From the NCBI GenBank assembly GCA_964447405.1, contig CAYUSP010000002.1, forward strand, positions 1 to 64,000: a stretch of DNA of 64,000 bases. Reading direction: 5' to 3'. The notes beneath the pieces were generated by a model. It did no database searches. It saw only the letters and a list, made by a program, of their open reading frames with translations, and had not been told where the DNA came from. Shown here in pieces: positions 44,676 through 53,214 of this stretch. This stretch comes from JALNZF01 sp964447405. Lineage in GTDB: Bacteria > Nitrospirota > UBA9217. The position numbers and the translations under genes are program-made. How positions within the stretch are numbered: the first letter of the stretch is position 1; every line of letters begins with the position of its first letter.

Positions 44676-45236
44676 GTGATCAATACACATAAAATAGACA
44701 TTCAAGACAATTACAAAGGCTATACACCCCCCTCATGGGTTCGTGCGACAGTGATTCGGCTCATCGACGGGATACCGGCTGACTATCTCAATGGTCTAAG
44801 GACAATCTCTTTAACTAATTCAGACGGGCTTAATCACCACCGGAGGCGTCAAAAAACCAAATCAAGAAAGCGTAAAGTTGCCGCCCGGGATTGTCAGGGT
44901 TTATATCACCATCAATGTCAGGGACAACAAGCAACAATAGAGCTCTTCATTGACAAGATTGCTCAGCGCTGGCCATCCTTGATTCTGAAGGTTCCTATGT
45001 TCCAGGATCTTTTACTTTCAGATGAGTTATTCCATGAAATTGGCCACCACATTCACAAAACGAGTGCGCCTGAGCACAGAGAACGTGAAGACGTTGCGGA
45101 AGATTGGAGAAAAAAGCTTGGCCGTCAATATGCTCGTCACAGATACAGCTATTTGCGACCTTATAGATTCTTTCTTAAGCCCATTGTGGTTTTTCTATCA
45201 ATGATTGTTAATTTCATACGGCGACGAATAAAGTAA
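44676..45236 (+). CDS. putative zinc metallopeptidase-like protein (HEXXH)
   Basis: A 186-residue protein starting at GTG. The motif LFHEIGHHIHK contains HEXXH, the zinc-binding and catalytic signature of zincins, about residue 125. The preceding part is basic (HHRRRQKTKSRKRK). The C-terminus is basic with a hydrophobic stretch (PIVVFLSMIVNFI) that may contact a membrane. Peptidase activity is inferred from the motif alone. It lies 30 bp after the previous ORF. Confidence 0.6.
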   Translation: MINTHKIDIQDNYKGYTPPSWVRATVIRLIDGIPADYLNGLRTISLTNSDGLNHHRRRQKTKSRKRKVAARDCQGLYHHQCQGQQATIELFIDKIAQRWPSLILKVPMFQDLLLSDELFHEIGHHIHKTSAPEHREREDVAEDWRKKLGRQYARHRYSYLRPYRFFLKPIVVFLSMIVNFIRRRIK

Positions 45237-45242
45237 GTTATC

Positions 45243-45263
45243 AACGCCGTACCTTTAGGCGTT
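45243..45263 (+). other. short hairpin between cassette-like ORFs
   Basis: AACGCC (45243-45248) and GGCGTT (45258-45263) form a 6-bp stem with a 9-base loop. It ends GGCGTTAAT, resembling the right end of some attC sites. It is too short to be a complete attC and has no T-run. Confidence 0.35.
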
Positions 45264-45295
45264 AATGGCAAGCACATCAAGTACAGGAGCTGACA

Positions 45296-46072
45296 ATGTT
45301 CTTTGCGGATGGTTCACCCGAGGATCGTGTTGACGACTGGGCATTAATCGCGTGTCAAGACTACAACCTAGGAAATACCGGAAACTGGTTCTTCAGTTTC
45401 CGCGCGGGCCTTCATGGCATGCGGTCACGCCTGTCTGGCTTGGCTTTTCATCGCCGATTCGTCTACGATTGGGAATTCCACTCCCTCATGACCAATCTTG
45501 AACATCACATTGCAACCATGCTCTTCTGCATGGATTCAGCCCTTGAGTGCCTGGTCTTCGCGCTCAACGCCTTTGGGCAGGCAGTCGATAAGAGTGGCTT
45601 TCGAGATGTCAGCGACGAAAAAGAATTACTTCGAATTAGTCCCCGCGATGTCTTCGGTCCAAAGGCTATCCCTGGGTGGGGTCAGATCTATCCTACATTC
45701 AAGAAGCAGCTCGTTGAATCGGAGCCACTTCTTGCCATTCTCATCGACAACCATGACGTTTCTAAGCATCGTCAACACACCTTCTCTGGAGGTAAGCGCA
45801 GAAATGACGCCCCAGAGGGATACTTAGAACAATTTGGAATGAGCCGTGATGATCCGCGACGCTTCGTTATCTCGCCAATGGAGTCTGTACTAATCCCAAA
45901 GGCGCCCAAGTTGCCCATGGATGATCAGCCCAGCGAGCTATCAGAGTGGACAACACTTGAGGCGCTAATAGATGATTTCTCTCGATTCATGGAGAGTGTA
46001 CGGGTAGTGGCCGCCCAAGATGCATTAAAGAATATTATCTTGCCGATTCCTGAACTGCGGGCTCCTCATTAA
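45296..46072 (+). CDS. hypothetical protein, candidate cassette gene
   Basis: A 258-residue protein with AGGAG nine bases before the ATG. It is rich in Trp, Phe and His (for example NWFFSFRAGLHGM, WEFHSLMTNLEHHIATMLF) and predicted mostly helical. There is no signal peptide and no recognised motif. It lies between the short hairpin at 45243 and the second attC-like site at 46112, consistent with a cassette. Confidence 0.65.
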   Translation: MFFADGSPEDRVDDWALIACQDYNLGNTGNWFFSFRAGLHGMRSRLSGLAFHRRFVYDWEFHSLMTNLEHHIATMLFCMDSALECLVFALNAFGQAVDKSGFRDVSDEKELLRISPRDVFGPKAIPGWGQIYPTFKKQLVESEPLLAILIDNHDVSKHRQHTFSGGKRRNDAPEGYLEQFGMSRDDPRRFVISPMESVLIPKAPKLPMDDQPSELSEWTTLEALIDDFSRFMESVRVVAAQDALKNIILPIPELRAPH

Positions 46073-46111
46073 ATTCGTAACAACATAGAAGAAATGTGAA
46101 AAGAAAGCGAG

Positions 46112-46169
46112 TGCTAACCTGCCGGTACAGCGACGCGCCAGAAGGCGGCGCGTGACCGGCTCGTTCACA
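46112..46169 (+). other. second attC-like hairpin
   Basis: A 58-bp structure: TGCTAAC at the left, GTTCACA at the right, with stems GCCGGT/ACCGGC and ACGCGCC/GGCGCGT and a 6-base bulge on the left arm. Length and the AAC/GTT core match attC sites, but the right box departs from GTTRRRY. It could also be an unrelated REP-like hairpin. Confidence 0.35.
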
Positions 46170-46309
46170 TATGATTTTCAACCTGAAATTGTTGATTGTT
46201 TCAATAAATGAGAACTACAGAGTAGTAGGTGTTCTTCGCGAGGCAGTGATCGGATAGAGACTTAAGATTATCAGTTGAACTATGCAGTCCCTGATCCTTT
46301 CCCCCGCTT

Positions 46310-49300
46310 CTACTTCACCCCCACCTTAGTTGCCAAATCTCTATGTTGCTGCATAATCCGCGGATCGATCGCAGCCGCTTCCTGAAATAATTTCCTGGCT
46401 TCATCAATCCTTCCCATCTGCTCCAGCACCCTGACCAGGCTGATCATGATGCCCGAGTCGCGTAGAGACAGCGACCGCACCGCCTCAAACGCCTGCCGTG
46501 CATCATCCAACCTTCCCTGCAGAGCGCTGATATTCCCGATATGCGTATACGCCAGTGCATTTTTCTTATCGAGAGCCAGTAGTTTCTGAAACTGCTCCAG
46601 GGCCTCGGACAGGAGGCCGTTCTCACTGTACAACACGCCGAGCCGGCCCAGAGTGACGGTGTCGTCAGGCTTGTCCCTGAGCATGCCGCGATAAACAGCG
46701 GACAGATTCAGCAACCGCTGATTTGCAAGCATTTCTAGTTCATCCCTGAACGCGGCTTCGATAGCCTGCTTTCGCACCTTGATGCCCGCATCAGCAGCGG
46801 GTAGCGCGACGGGCATAAATTCTCCCCATGCCTTCCGAACCAGAAGAATGTCGAACAGGTTCTTTGATGCCCACCCGCGATATTGCCGTGCACCTTCCTG
46901 CCATGCCCGGGTAAAGGATGTCCCGACTACGGTCATCTCCACGGGAATCCAGACCGCATCTTCATACAACACGATTATGTCATCTGAGAATCCGAGGGTC
47001 ATCCTGTCCTTTAGAGAAATCCCTGTATTGAACATCACAAACATCCGGCCCGGCACGGTTACGATTGCAGTCTCGATTCCCGAATTCTCAAGTGCAGCCG
47101 CGAACAGGAGGGAGAGATCATCGCAGTCGCCGCTCCTGCGTGTTAGTGTTTCGCGCGGGTATTGCATATAGCCGACTCCTCCCGGGGCCGTTGATGCTTG
47201 TTCATACGGACTTGTCTGGTCAACTTGGTACTCGACCCCCGATAGGCCGAGCGCATTATAGAGAGCCCTGGCGTATACAATTGGCTGCGGCAGATTCGGA
47301 TATTCACCTGCGTACTGCTGGACTACGAATTTGCTAAAACCACTCACAACGGAATCCTCAAGGGTCACAAACGCGCCAAGCTTGTTTTTATCACTCCACT
47401 GCATCGCGTGGCGGTTATAGCGCGTGAGCCAGAGTCTCTTCTGGGCTGTCCTGTCTTCGCCATCCAGGACATACGACAGGGAAACATCCGTGCGCACAAG
47501 CGTGTTCTCCACGGCTTCGATCATCCGTTCGTTGAAACGCGCGGTAAATGGCAGTTCGAGCTGCTGGTTGGCTCCGATGGCGGGGATCACAATCTCTGCC
47601 GGCGAGTCCATGAGGTCTTTTACGCTGAGGCTCACCTTCACCTGATGCTGGGCGGTGTTGGTCGTATTTGAGATCACGACCCTGGCGATCGGGTGGGACT
47701 CGTAATACGATTGAGACGCGGCGAACAAGGGGCCTGCGTCAATGCGGGAGATCCTGATTGAGGGCGATGCGGGGACGATGCCAGGGATTGAGGCAAAGGC
47801 CACTTCGCTTGGTGCGCTCTCATCGCCTTCCCTGCCAACCGCAGTGATTTGATAATAATAGATGGTTTCGCTGGAAGGGGTGTTGTCAACGAACGAGGGG
47901 CCATCTGTCATGGTCAGCAATTGAAATCCTTCTGTTACCTGTTGGGTGCGATACACGCGATAGTGGTCAACAAATGGCTCTCGGCCAGGGATCCAGGAGA
48001 CCGTGATCCAGGCTTTACCAGCTTCAGCTTTGACCATTCCGGGCGCTGCCGGGATCAGCTTCGGCGTGACCGCAGAGGCAAAATCAGAGAGAGCGCTCTC
48101 ATTTCCCTCTCGGGCCTGGCTGCTGACCCGATAGTGAAAGGCCTTGTTGCTAGGCAGGTTCTTGTCCAGATAGAATGGCGAGCTTGTCATACCGATGTAT
48201 CTGAATTCATCCGTTGGAGAATCAGCGCGATAAATCCGGTAATGGTCAAGATAAGACTCCGTGCCCGGTTTCCAGCTCACCTGTACTTCATTGATCTTCG
48301 GCAGTGCGGTCACCTTGCGGGGCATGGCAGGCGTGTGCTTCAGGAGAAAAACCTGAATCCTTTTATTCCCGCGGTCGCCGACATAGAGATGCGTGCCTTT
48401 CTCCAGCACAAGCCCCTGCGGCGACCTGAGCTGGCCTGGACCACTGCCTTCGCTCCCGAACTGGCGGAGGCGCTTTCCGCTCGTGTCGAACACCTGAACG
48501 CGCGCATTGCCTGCGTCCAGCACGTATACCTCGTTGTCCCCGGAGATAACAATATTTTCAGGCCTGCGGAATCCTCCCTGCTCCCAGATCAGCTTTCCGC
48601 TGCTGTCGTATTTTGCGATTCTGTTATTTCCCCGGTCAACCACATAGAGGTAGTCCAGGGCATCCACGGCAATGTCCACGATCTCATTGAAAAGTCCGGG
48701 CAGGTCACCGGCCTTTCCGAACATGTTGAGAAAAACGCCCTTTGCGCTCAGCACCTGCACTCTCTTGTTTCCGGTATCAGCGATGTAAATGTTCCCCCGA
48801 GCGCTGACCGCGATCCCCAAGAGGGACCGGAATTCACCTTCCCCGCTGCCCTGTTTTCCGACGACGTGCAGAAGGCTGCCGTCTATGCTGAATTTCTGCA
48901 GCCGGTCATTGCCCGTATCAGCCACCCAGAAATTTCCCCTGCTGTCCACAGCGAGTCCGCGGGGTTCTTTTAAGGATGCCGGTTTGCTGCCGCGTGTTCC
49001 GATGATCGACCCCTTGCCCGGACCCGCGAACTCGCGCAGAGAATCCCCTGAAGCGCCCCAAAGCCGTCCATTGATGGCGAGCGATGCAACAACACCCGGT
49101 ATTTCCCGAAGAAAGGCAACAGCAGGTTCCGCGGGCGCGGAGGTCAGGGCCGGCGTGTCATCCCGCTCTGAAGAGAATACCGGAACCATTCCCCTGCCCG
49201 CATCAAGGGCCCATATGCTGCCATCACGGCCGATGGTCCAACCAGTTGGCTCGCGCAGCTGCTGCTTCGATGACGAACCGTTGCCCATGTTGATTTCACG

Positions 49301-49390
49301 CACGAATTCGCTCTTCATTGTTGCTGCGGATATTTCCGCGACAAAGACTGCAATCAGAACTCCGCAAACAAGATGCACGATGCGCTTCAC
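46310..49390 (-). CDS. large secreted NHL/FN3/transglutaminase-like/TPR protein
   Basis: A 1026-residue protein with a signal peptide (ending EISAA). An NHL beta-propeller (about 45-355) has repeated GLAVDSRGNFWVADTGNDRL blocks. Two fibronectin III domains follow (about 365-545; VSWKPGTESYLDHYRIYR). A bacterial transglutaminase-like domain near 740-800 has RSGDCDDLSLLFAAALE with the catalytic-type Cys. At the usual His position it has Arg (VPGRMFVMFN), so peptidase or ligase activity is doubtful. C-terminal TPR repeats end the protein. It probably forms an envelope scaffold. The gene stands alone. Confidence 0.88.
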   Translation of the reverse strand: MKRIVHLVCGVLIAVFVAEISAATMKSEFVREINMGNGSSSKQQLREPTGWTIGRDGSIWALDAGRGMVPVFSSERDDTPALTSAPAEPAVAFLREIPGVVASLAINGRLWGASGDSLREFAGPGKGSIIGTRGSKPASLKEPRGLAVDSRGNFWVADTGNDRLQKFSIDGSLLHVVGKQGSGEGEFRSLLGIAVSARGNIYIADTGNKRVQVLSAKGVFLNMFGKAGDLPGLFNEIVDIAVDALDYLYVVDRGNNRIAKYDSSGKLIWEQGGFRRPENIVISGDNEVYVLDAGNARVQVFDTSGKRLRQFGSEGSGPGQLRSPQGLVLEKGTHLYVGDRGNKRIQVFLLKHTPAMPRKVTALPKINEVQVSWKPGTESYLDHYRIYRADSPTDEFRYIGMTSSPFYLDKNLPSNKAFHYRVSSQAREGNESALSDFASAVTPKLIPAAPGMVKAEAGKAWITVSWIPGREPFVDHYRVYRTQQVTEGFQLLTMTDGPSFVDNTPSSETIYYYQITAVGREGDESAPSEVAFASIPGIVPASPSIRISRIDAGPLFAASQSYYESHPIARVVISNTTNTAQHQVKVSLSVKDLMDSPAEIVIPAIGANQQLELPFTARFNERMIEAVENTLVRTDVSLSYVLDGEDRTAQKRLWLTRYNRHAMQWSDKNKLGAFVTLEDSVVSGFSKFVVQQYAGEYPNLPQPIVYARALYNALGLSGVEYQVDQTSPYEQASTAPGGVGYMQYPRETLTRRSGDCDDLSLLFAAALENSGIETAIVTVPGRMFVMFNTGISLKDRMTLGFSDDIIVLYEDAVWIPVEMTVVGTSFTRAWQEGARQYRGWASKNLFDILLVRKAWGEFMPVALPAADAGIKVRKQAIEAAFRDELEMLANQRLLNLSAVYRGMLRDKPDDTVTLGRLGVLYSENGLLSEALEQFQKLLALDKKNALAYTHIGNISALQGRLDDARQAFEAVRSLSLRDSGIMISLVRVLEQMGRIDEARKLFQEAAAIDPRIMQQHRDLATKVGVK

Positions 49391-49589
49391 GATGTTCTCC
49401 CTGGGTGGTTGGTACTAATCGCATTATAACACAGCGGCCGGTAGCACACTAATCCGAAGAGCGTGCCAATACCAGGTCTCGGTATGCGCACTGCGCCGGA
49501 TTCCGTTTGACTTTCACTGCGTATTAAGGTATTTTTTGTCCATCATGCGCCGACCCGAAGCGCGCAAGCAGAACTGAGGTTCTCATCCC

Positions 49590-50246
49590 GTGTTGACAGC
49601 ACATCGTTTCATTATCCTGATTCTCTTCGCCATCATTGCCATTGCAGCGACATCCGCGCATGCAGCGGACCCGCTCCTGGAACATCCGCACTGGTCGCTC
49701 GAAATAAAAGGCGGCAGGCATTTCCCTGCACTGGACAACTGGTCGCACTATTACGGTAAACAGTATATGGATGAATTCGCAGGATCAATTGCCTATAAGA
49801 TCCGACGCCGGATCGAGGTCGGCATGAGCGCGGGTTCGGCCAAGTCACGCGGGCAAGCCTTTGCGCCGCTGCACAACATCGCCTCAGGAGAGGTGACCTT
49901 CGAACTTTTTCCGGTGCATCTGTTCCTGGTCGCGCGGGGTGTACTGAACGAAGCGCAATGGCTGGTCCCCTATGCCGGGGGAGGCCTGACCAGGATGTAC
50001 TACCGTGAAAAGATACAGGGGCAGGAAACGGTGCGCGGTTCCGCGGATGGGTACCATGCGAGGGCAGGGGTTCAGCTTTGCCTCGACGGTATAGACCCGG
50101 GCGGAGCGAACAGTATGTACCTTGACTATGGCGTGTATCACACCTATTTGTTCATCGAAGCGGAGTATACGAAAGCCAAGGTCAGTTCTACCTCAGTGGA
50201 CCTTGGCGGAATAGCCTATCTAACGGGACTGTTGTTCGAGTTTTAG
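49590..50246 (+). CDS. outer-membrane beta-barrel-like protein
   Basis: A 218-residue protein with a GTG start and a signal peptide ending SAHA. The mature chain has alternating strands ending in the C-terminal LTGLLFEF, with Phe last, the usual outer-membrane barrel signature. Motifs such as WSLEIKGGRHFPALDNW and PYAGGGLTRMYYREK resemble small OmpW/OmpA-like barrels. Ligand unknown. Confidence 0.75.
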   Translation: MLTAHRFIILILFAIIAIAATSAHAADPLLEHPHWSLEIKGGRHFPALDNWSHYYGKQYMDEFAGSIAYKIRRRIEVGMSAGSAKSRGQAFAPLHNIASGEVTFELFPVHLFLVARGVLNEAQWLVPYAGGGLTRMYYREKIQGQETVRGSADGYHARAGVQLCLDGIDPGGANSMYLDYGVYHTYLFIEAEYTKAKVSSTSVDLGGIAYLTGLLFEF

Positions 50247-50268
50247 CCCTTCTTTTTTCAGCCCTGCC

Positions 50269-50637
50269 ATGCTCAAGGAAAACCTTCATAATCCCGATAA
50301 AAACAGACGATGGTTCTTTGACGATTATTTTGATCTGATCATATGGTATGGTGCTGATCAGGCAGTAGCCGGATTTCAACTCTGCTACGATCTGGCAGGT
50401 GCTGAACACGCATTGACCTGGAAAAAGGAAAAGGGATTGGAACATCACCGGATCGACGGGGGAGAGGATTCGCCGCTCAAGAACAGAACGCCGGTCCTCA
50501 TCTCTGATGGCGCCATTCCCCATGACAAACTGGTTCGCGAGTTCACTGAGCGGGCTGCTTCCCTGGAACCTGCGCTCTACGAGCTGGTCATGATGCATCT
50601 GAGAAATGACCGGCAAGTCGATCATCGCAAGTATTGA
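50269..50637 (+). CDS. hypothetical protein
   Basis: A 122-residue cytoplasmic protein rich in Trp, Tyr and His (NRRWFFDDYFDLIIWY). It begins 22 bp after the barrel gene. The frame has normal codon use, but no family or motif is recognised. No good ribosome site precedes the ATG, so translation may depend on its upstream neighbour. Confidence 0.6.
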   Translation: MLKENLHNPDKNRRWFFDDYFDLIIWYGADQAVAGFQLCYDLAGAEHALTWKKEKGLEHHRIDGGEDSPLKNRTPVLISDGAIPHDKLVREFTERAASLEPALYELVMMHLRNDRQVDHRKY

Positions 50638-50646
50638 GGCCTTCGC

Positions 50647-51312
50647 TTAGACGACTTCACCATCCCGTATCTCAATTATCCTGCCGGCCCTTTTTGCGTT
50701 CTCTTCGCTGTGTGTTACCATCACGATCGTATGGCCTTCGGCATGCAGTTCCTCGAGCATTGCGAGCACTTTGTTGCCTGTCCTGGTGTCGAGGTTTCCC
50801 GTGGGCTCATCCGCCAGAATGAGCGCGGGATTGTTCACGATCGACCGCGCAATGGCGACCCGCTCCTGCTCGCCGCCGGAGAGCTGCGACGGCAGCCTTC
50901 CGGCCTTGGCATCCAACCCGACCCGCACCAGTGCAGCCAGCGCCATGCGTGAAGCTGTTCCATTCAGACCCGGTTGAATTGTCAGGGGGAGCATCACATT
51001 CTCAATTGCAGTCAGGTACGGCACCAGATAAAATGACTGGAACACAAATCCGAGATACTCGCGCCGGAAATCCGAAAGCTTATTCTGTCCAAGAGCTCCG
51101 AGACTGATTCCGTCCACGGTGATGACGCCCGAGGTCGGATGACTTAAACCTCCCATGATGGACAACAAGGTGCTCTTGCCCGAGCCTGACGGCCCAATAA
51201 CAGCCACGAATTCGCCCGGGCTTATATCCAAGGTGATGCCCTTGAGCGCGGCATACTCCTCATCGCCTGCGTGAAAGATTTTATTGATGTCGCGTAATTC
51301 TATAAATGCCAT
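50647..51312 (-). CDS. MacB/LolD-type ABC transporter ATP-binding protein
   Basis: A 221-residue ATPase with Walker A GPSGSGKSTLL, signature LSGGEQERVAIA, Walker B LILADEPTGNLD and switch His VMVTHSEENA. This is the MacB/LolD subfamily that works with FtsX-like permeases. It is the last gene of a four-gene unit (SurA-like, DUF2318, permease, ATPase). In Campylobacter the p19 iron-uptake locus also combines DUF2318 with MacB-type ABC genes, so metal homeostasis is a plausible role. Confidence 0.92.
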   Translation of the reverse strand: MAFIELRDINKIFHAGDEEYAALKGITLDISPGEFVAVIGPSGSGKSTLLSIMGGLSHPTSGVITVDGISLGALGQNKLSDFRREYLGFVFQSFYLVPYLTAIENVMLPLTIQPGLNGTASRMALAALVRVGLDAKAGRLPSQLSGGEQERVAIARSIVNNPALILADEPTGNLDTRTGNKVLAMLEELHAEGHTIVMVTHSEENAKRAGRIIEIRDGEVV

Positions 51313-51350
51313 TGCATTCCTCGTAACAGTCTTACTTCTGTCTTCTGTTC

Positions 51351-52514
51351 CTACAGCGATTTCAACGCCTCAACCGGATCCAGCTGTCCTGCGCGGACAG
51401 CTGGGTAGATGCTTGCCAGGAGCCCAATCATGACCGATGAGACAAGCGCTCCAACAGCCATCAGAGGATCAAACTCGAACGTCAAATGGTAGGTGCTCAT
51501 GAGATAAGGTGCGACAAAACGCGGACTGATGATCCCGATGACATATCCGGCAAGTCCGGCAAGCAGGCTTACGATGAATGCTTCAATCAGCAGCACCTGG
51601 ATGATATGTCCTGTCCGGAAACCGATGGCCCGGAACAATCCAATCTCCTGCACGCGCTCCTTGACCGAAGCCGTCATGGCAAAAAAGATGATCATGCCCG
51701 CTACGATCAAGAGCAGCGCCGAGATCCCGAGGGAGAATCTATGGAAGTAATGCATTGCCTGCATCTTGAGCTCAACGGTCTCCTTGACCGCGACCGCTCT
51801 TGCCCCGGGCAGCGCGCTGTTCACCTGCGCCACGATGTCCTCGATGGGGCAGCCGCTGCAGAGCGCGGACAGTTCGATGAGGCTCACGGTGTTGCCTTTT
51901 TTGAACTGCGTCTGGACCCACGCAAGATCGGTGAAGATCAGTCCATCATCCTGGGAACCCGTCGTATCCAGTACGCCAACAACGCGAAGCGCGCCTTTTC
52001 CGACTGCGATCATATCACCGGGTGCGATGTGCAGGCGCACCGCTGCGTCCTTGCCGAGCAGAGCTTCTCCGCTCTGCACCGGGCCCATCCCGGAAGCGAT
52101 GCGCCACCACTTTTTCAGCCGCTGCTCTGCCTTGAAATCCACGCCGGCGATCAGCACTTTCGTGCCCTTGACCTCGGTCTGGACAAGGATCTTCGGCGCA
52201 ATCGTACTGATATTCTCCTTGTTCTGGATGGTGCGAATGCGGCCGATATCCTCCATGGTGAGTTCCCTGCCGCCGGTGTTCACCGCTGAAACAGTCAGCC
52301 CACCGTACGAGAGGGGAAGCCCTTCCGATGCGGGCAGCACAAGGATGTTTGCGCCGAATTCATCGAGCGCATGCATAACCTCCTTATTCATCGCATCGCC
52401 AACCGCAGTCATTGCGACTGCGGCGCCTATTCCAATCGCAAGGCCGGATACCAGAAAGAACGTCCGTCCTTTTTTCCGTCGCAGGTTGTTTAAAGAAATC
52501 TCAAATAGCTTCAT
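51351..52514 (-). CDS. MacB/FtsX-type ABC permease
   Basis: A 387-residue permease with one N-terminal helix (FFLVSGLAIGIGAAVAM), a periplasmic MacB_PCD domain (about 45-265) and three C-terminal helices in the FtsX domain, including GLFRAIGFRTGHIIQVLLIEA and ASIYPAVRAGQLDPVEAL. Two cysteines (CSGCPIED) in the periplasmic domain are unusual for the family and might bind metal or form a disulfide. It pairs with the ATPase 38 bp downstream. Confidence 0.9.
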   Translation of the reverse strand: MKLFEISLNNLRRKKGRTFFLVSGLAIGIGAAVAMTAVGDAMNKEVMHALDEFGANILVLPASEGLPLSYGGLTVSAVNTGGRELTMEDIGRIRTIQNKENISTIAPKILVQTEVKGTKVLIAGVDFKAEQRLKKWWRIASGMGPVQSGEALLGKDAAVRLHIAPGDMIAVGKGALRVVGVLDTTGSQDDGLIFTDLAWVQTQFKKGNTVSLIELSALCSGCPIEDIVAQVNSALPGARAVAVKETVELKMQAMHYFHRFSLGISALLLIVAGMIIFFAMTASVKERVQEIGLFRAIGFRTGHIIQVLLIEAFIVSLLAGLAGYVIGIISPRFVAPYLMSTYHLTFEFDPLMAVGALVSSVMIGLLASIYPAVRAGQLDPVEALKSL

Positions 52515-52558
52515 GGCGATGACGCAGCTCCTTCAGTGCTTCCTTCACGTTTCTACGG

Positions 52559-53200
52559 TTAAAAATATTGGGACCCCTTTTCGATGTCATTCGCTTTTAC
52601 AATGAGAATTGCGCCGTCAAGGGTCCTGTTGACGGGAATCGGGTTGCAGCCGCCGCTCCTGGTACCGATGTCCGCAGGTTTGAACCCCATGCCGCAATTG
52701 TTGCAGACCACCTGATTGCCTTCCTGACGATAGCCAAGTTTGGCATGGTTGCATGCCACGCAGGCGTCGTAGGCGGTACGGATGTTGCCGTCAGCAGCTT
52801 GCATGACAAAAAAGGTTATGACCTTTCCTCCTGCTTCATAGGCGAAAAAGTGTGCGTTCCCATCCCCAACCTCGGCGAGTGGTATGCGGATGTTGCCGCC
52901 TTCGCTCTTGATCGGCGTGGCCTTTGTCAACCGGGCGGACGCATCGCGAAAAGGCGCGAAGGACGCGCTGCTGCCCATGCGCTGTTTCATGACCATTGTT
53001 TTTCCCGCCCACACCATAACTACGGCAATGACAATAACCGCGGCAATGACCACCGGTTTGAACGATGTTTTTTCCTTGCCCATCACACGCGCTTTCTTGT
53101 CCTGCATTGCGGCCCCGGCCTTTGAAAAGGCGGCTCCGCATGCCTTACAGAAGTTAGCGCTTCCCTTTGCTTCCACGCCGCACTGACTGCACTTGCTCAT
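52559..53200 (-). CDS. zinc-ribbon membrane protein with DUF2318 domain
   Basis: A 213-residue protein. The N-terminal zinc ribbon has CSQCGVEAKGSANFCKACG. One membrane helix (about 48-66; VVIAAVIVIAVVMVWAG) follows. The external DUF2318 domain has the cysteine pattern DACVACNHAKLGY, VVCNNCGMGF and GGCNPIP, thought to bind a metal, haem or Fe-S centre. In known loci such proteins accompany iron-uptake modules with MacB-type ABC genes, as here. Confidence 0.87.
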   Translation of the reverse strand: MSKCSQCGVEAKGSANFCKACGAAFSKAGAAMQDKKARVMGKEKTSFKPVVIAAVIVIAVVMVWAGKTMVMKQRMGSSASFAPFRDASARLTKATPIKSEGGNIRIPLAEVGDGNAHFFAYEAGGKVITFFVMQAADGNIRTAYDACVACNHAKLGYRQEGNQVVCNNCGMGFKPADIGTRSGGCNPIPVNRTLDGAILIVKANDIEKGSQYF

Positions 53201-53214
53201 ACCGGTGATCCTCC

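Noticed and set aside
45243..45263. Hairpin considered as a complete attC site
   Set aside because: The structure is only 21 bp and lacks the paired inner boxes; it could be a remnant at best.
47849..48973. 374-codon plus-strand frame opposite the NHL/FN3 protein
   Set aside because: It is antisense to a strongly supported multi-domain gene and has no domain signature or ribosome site.
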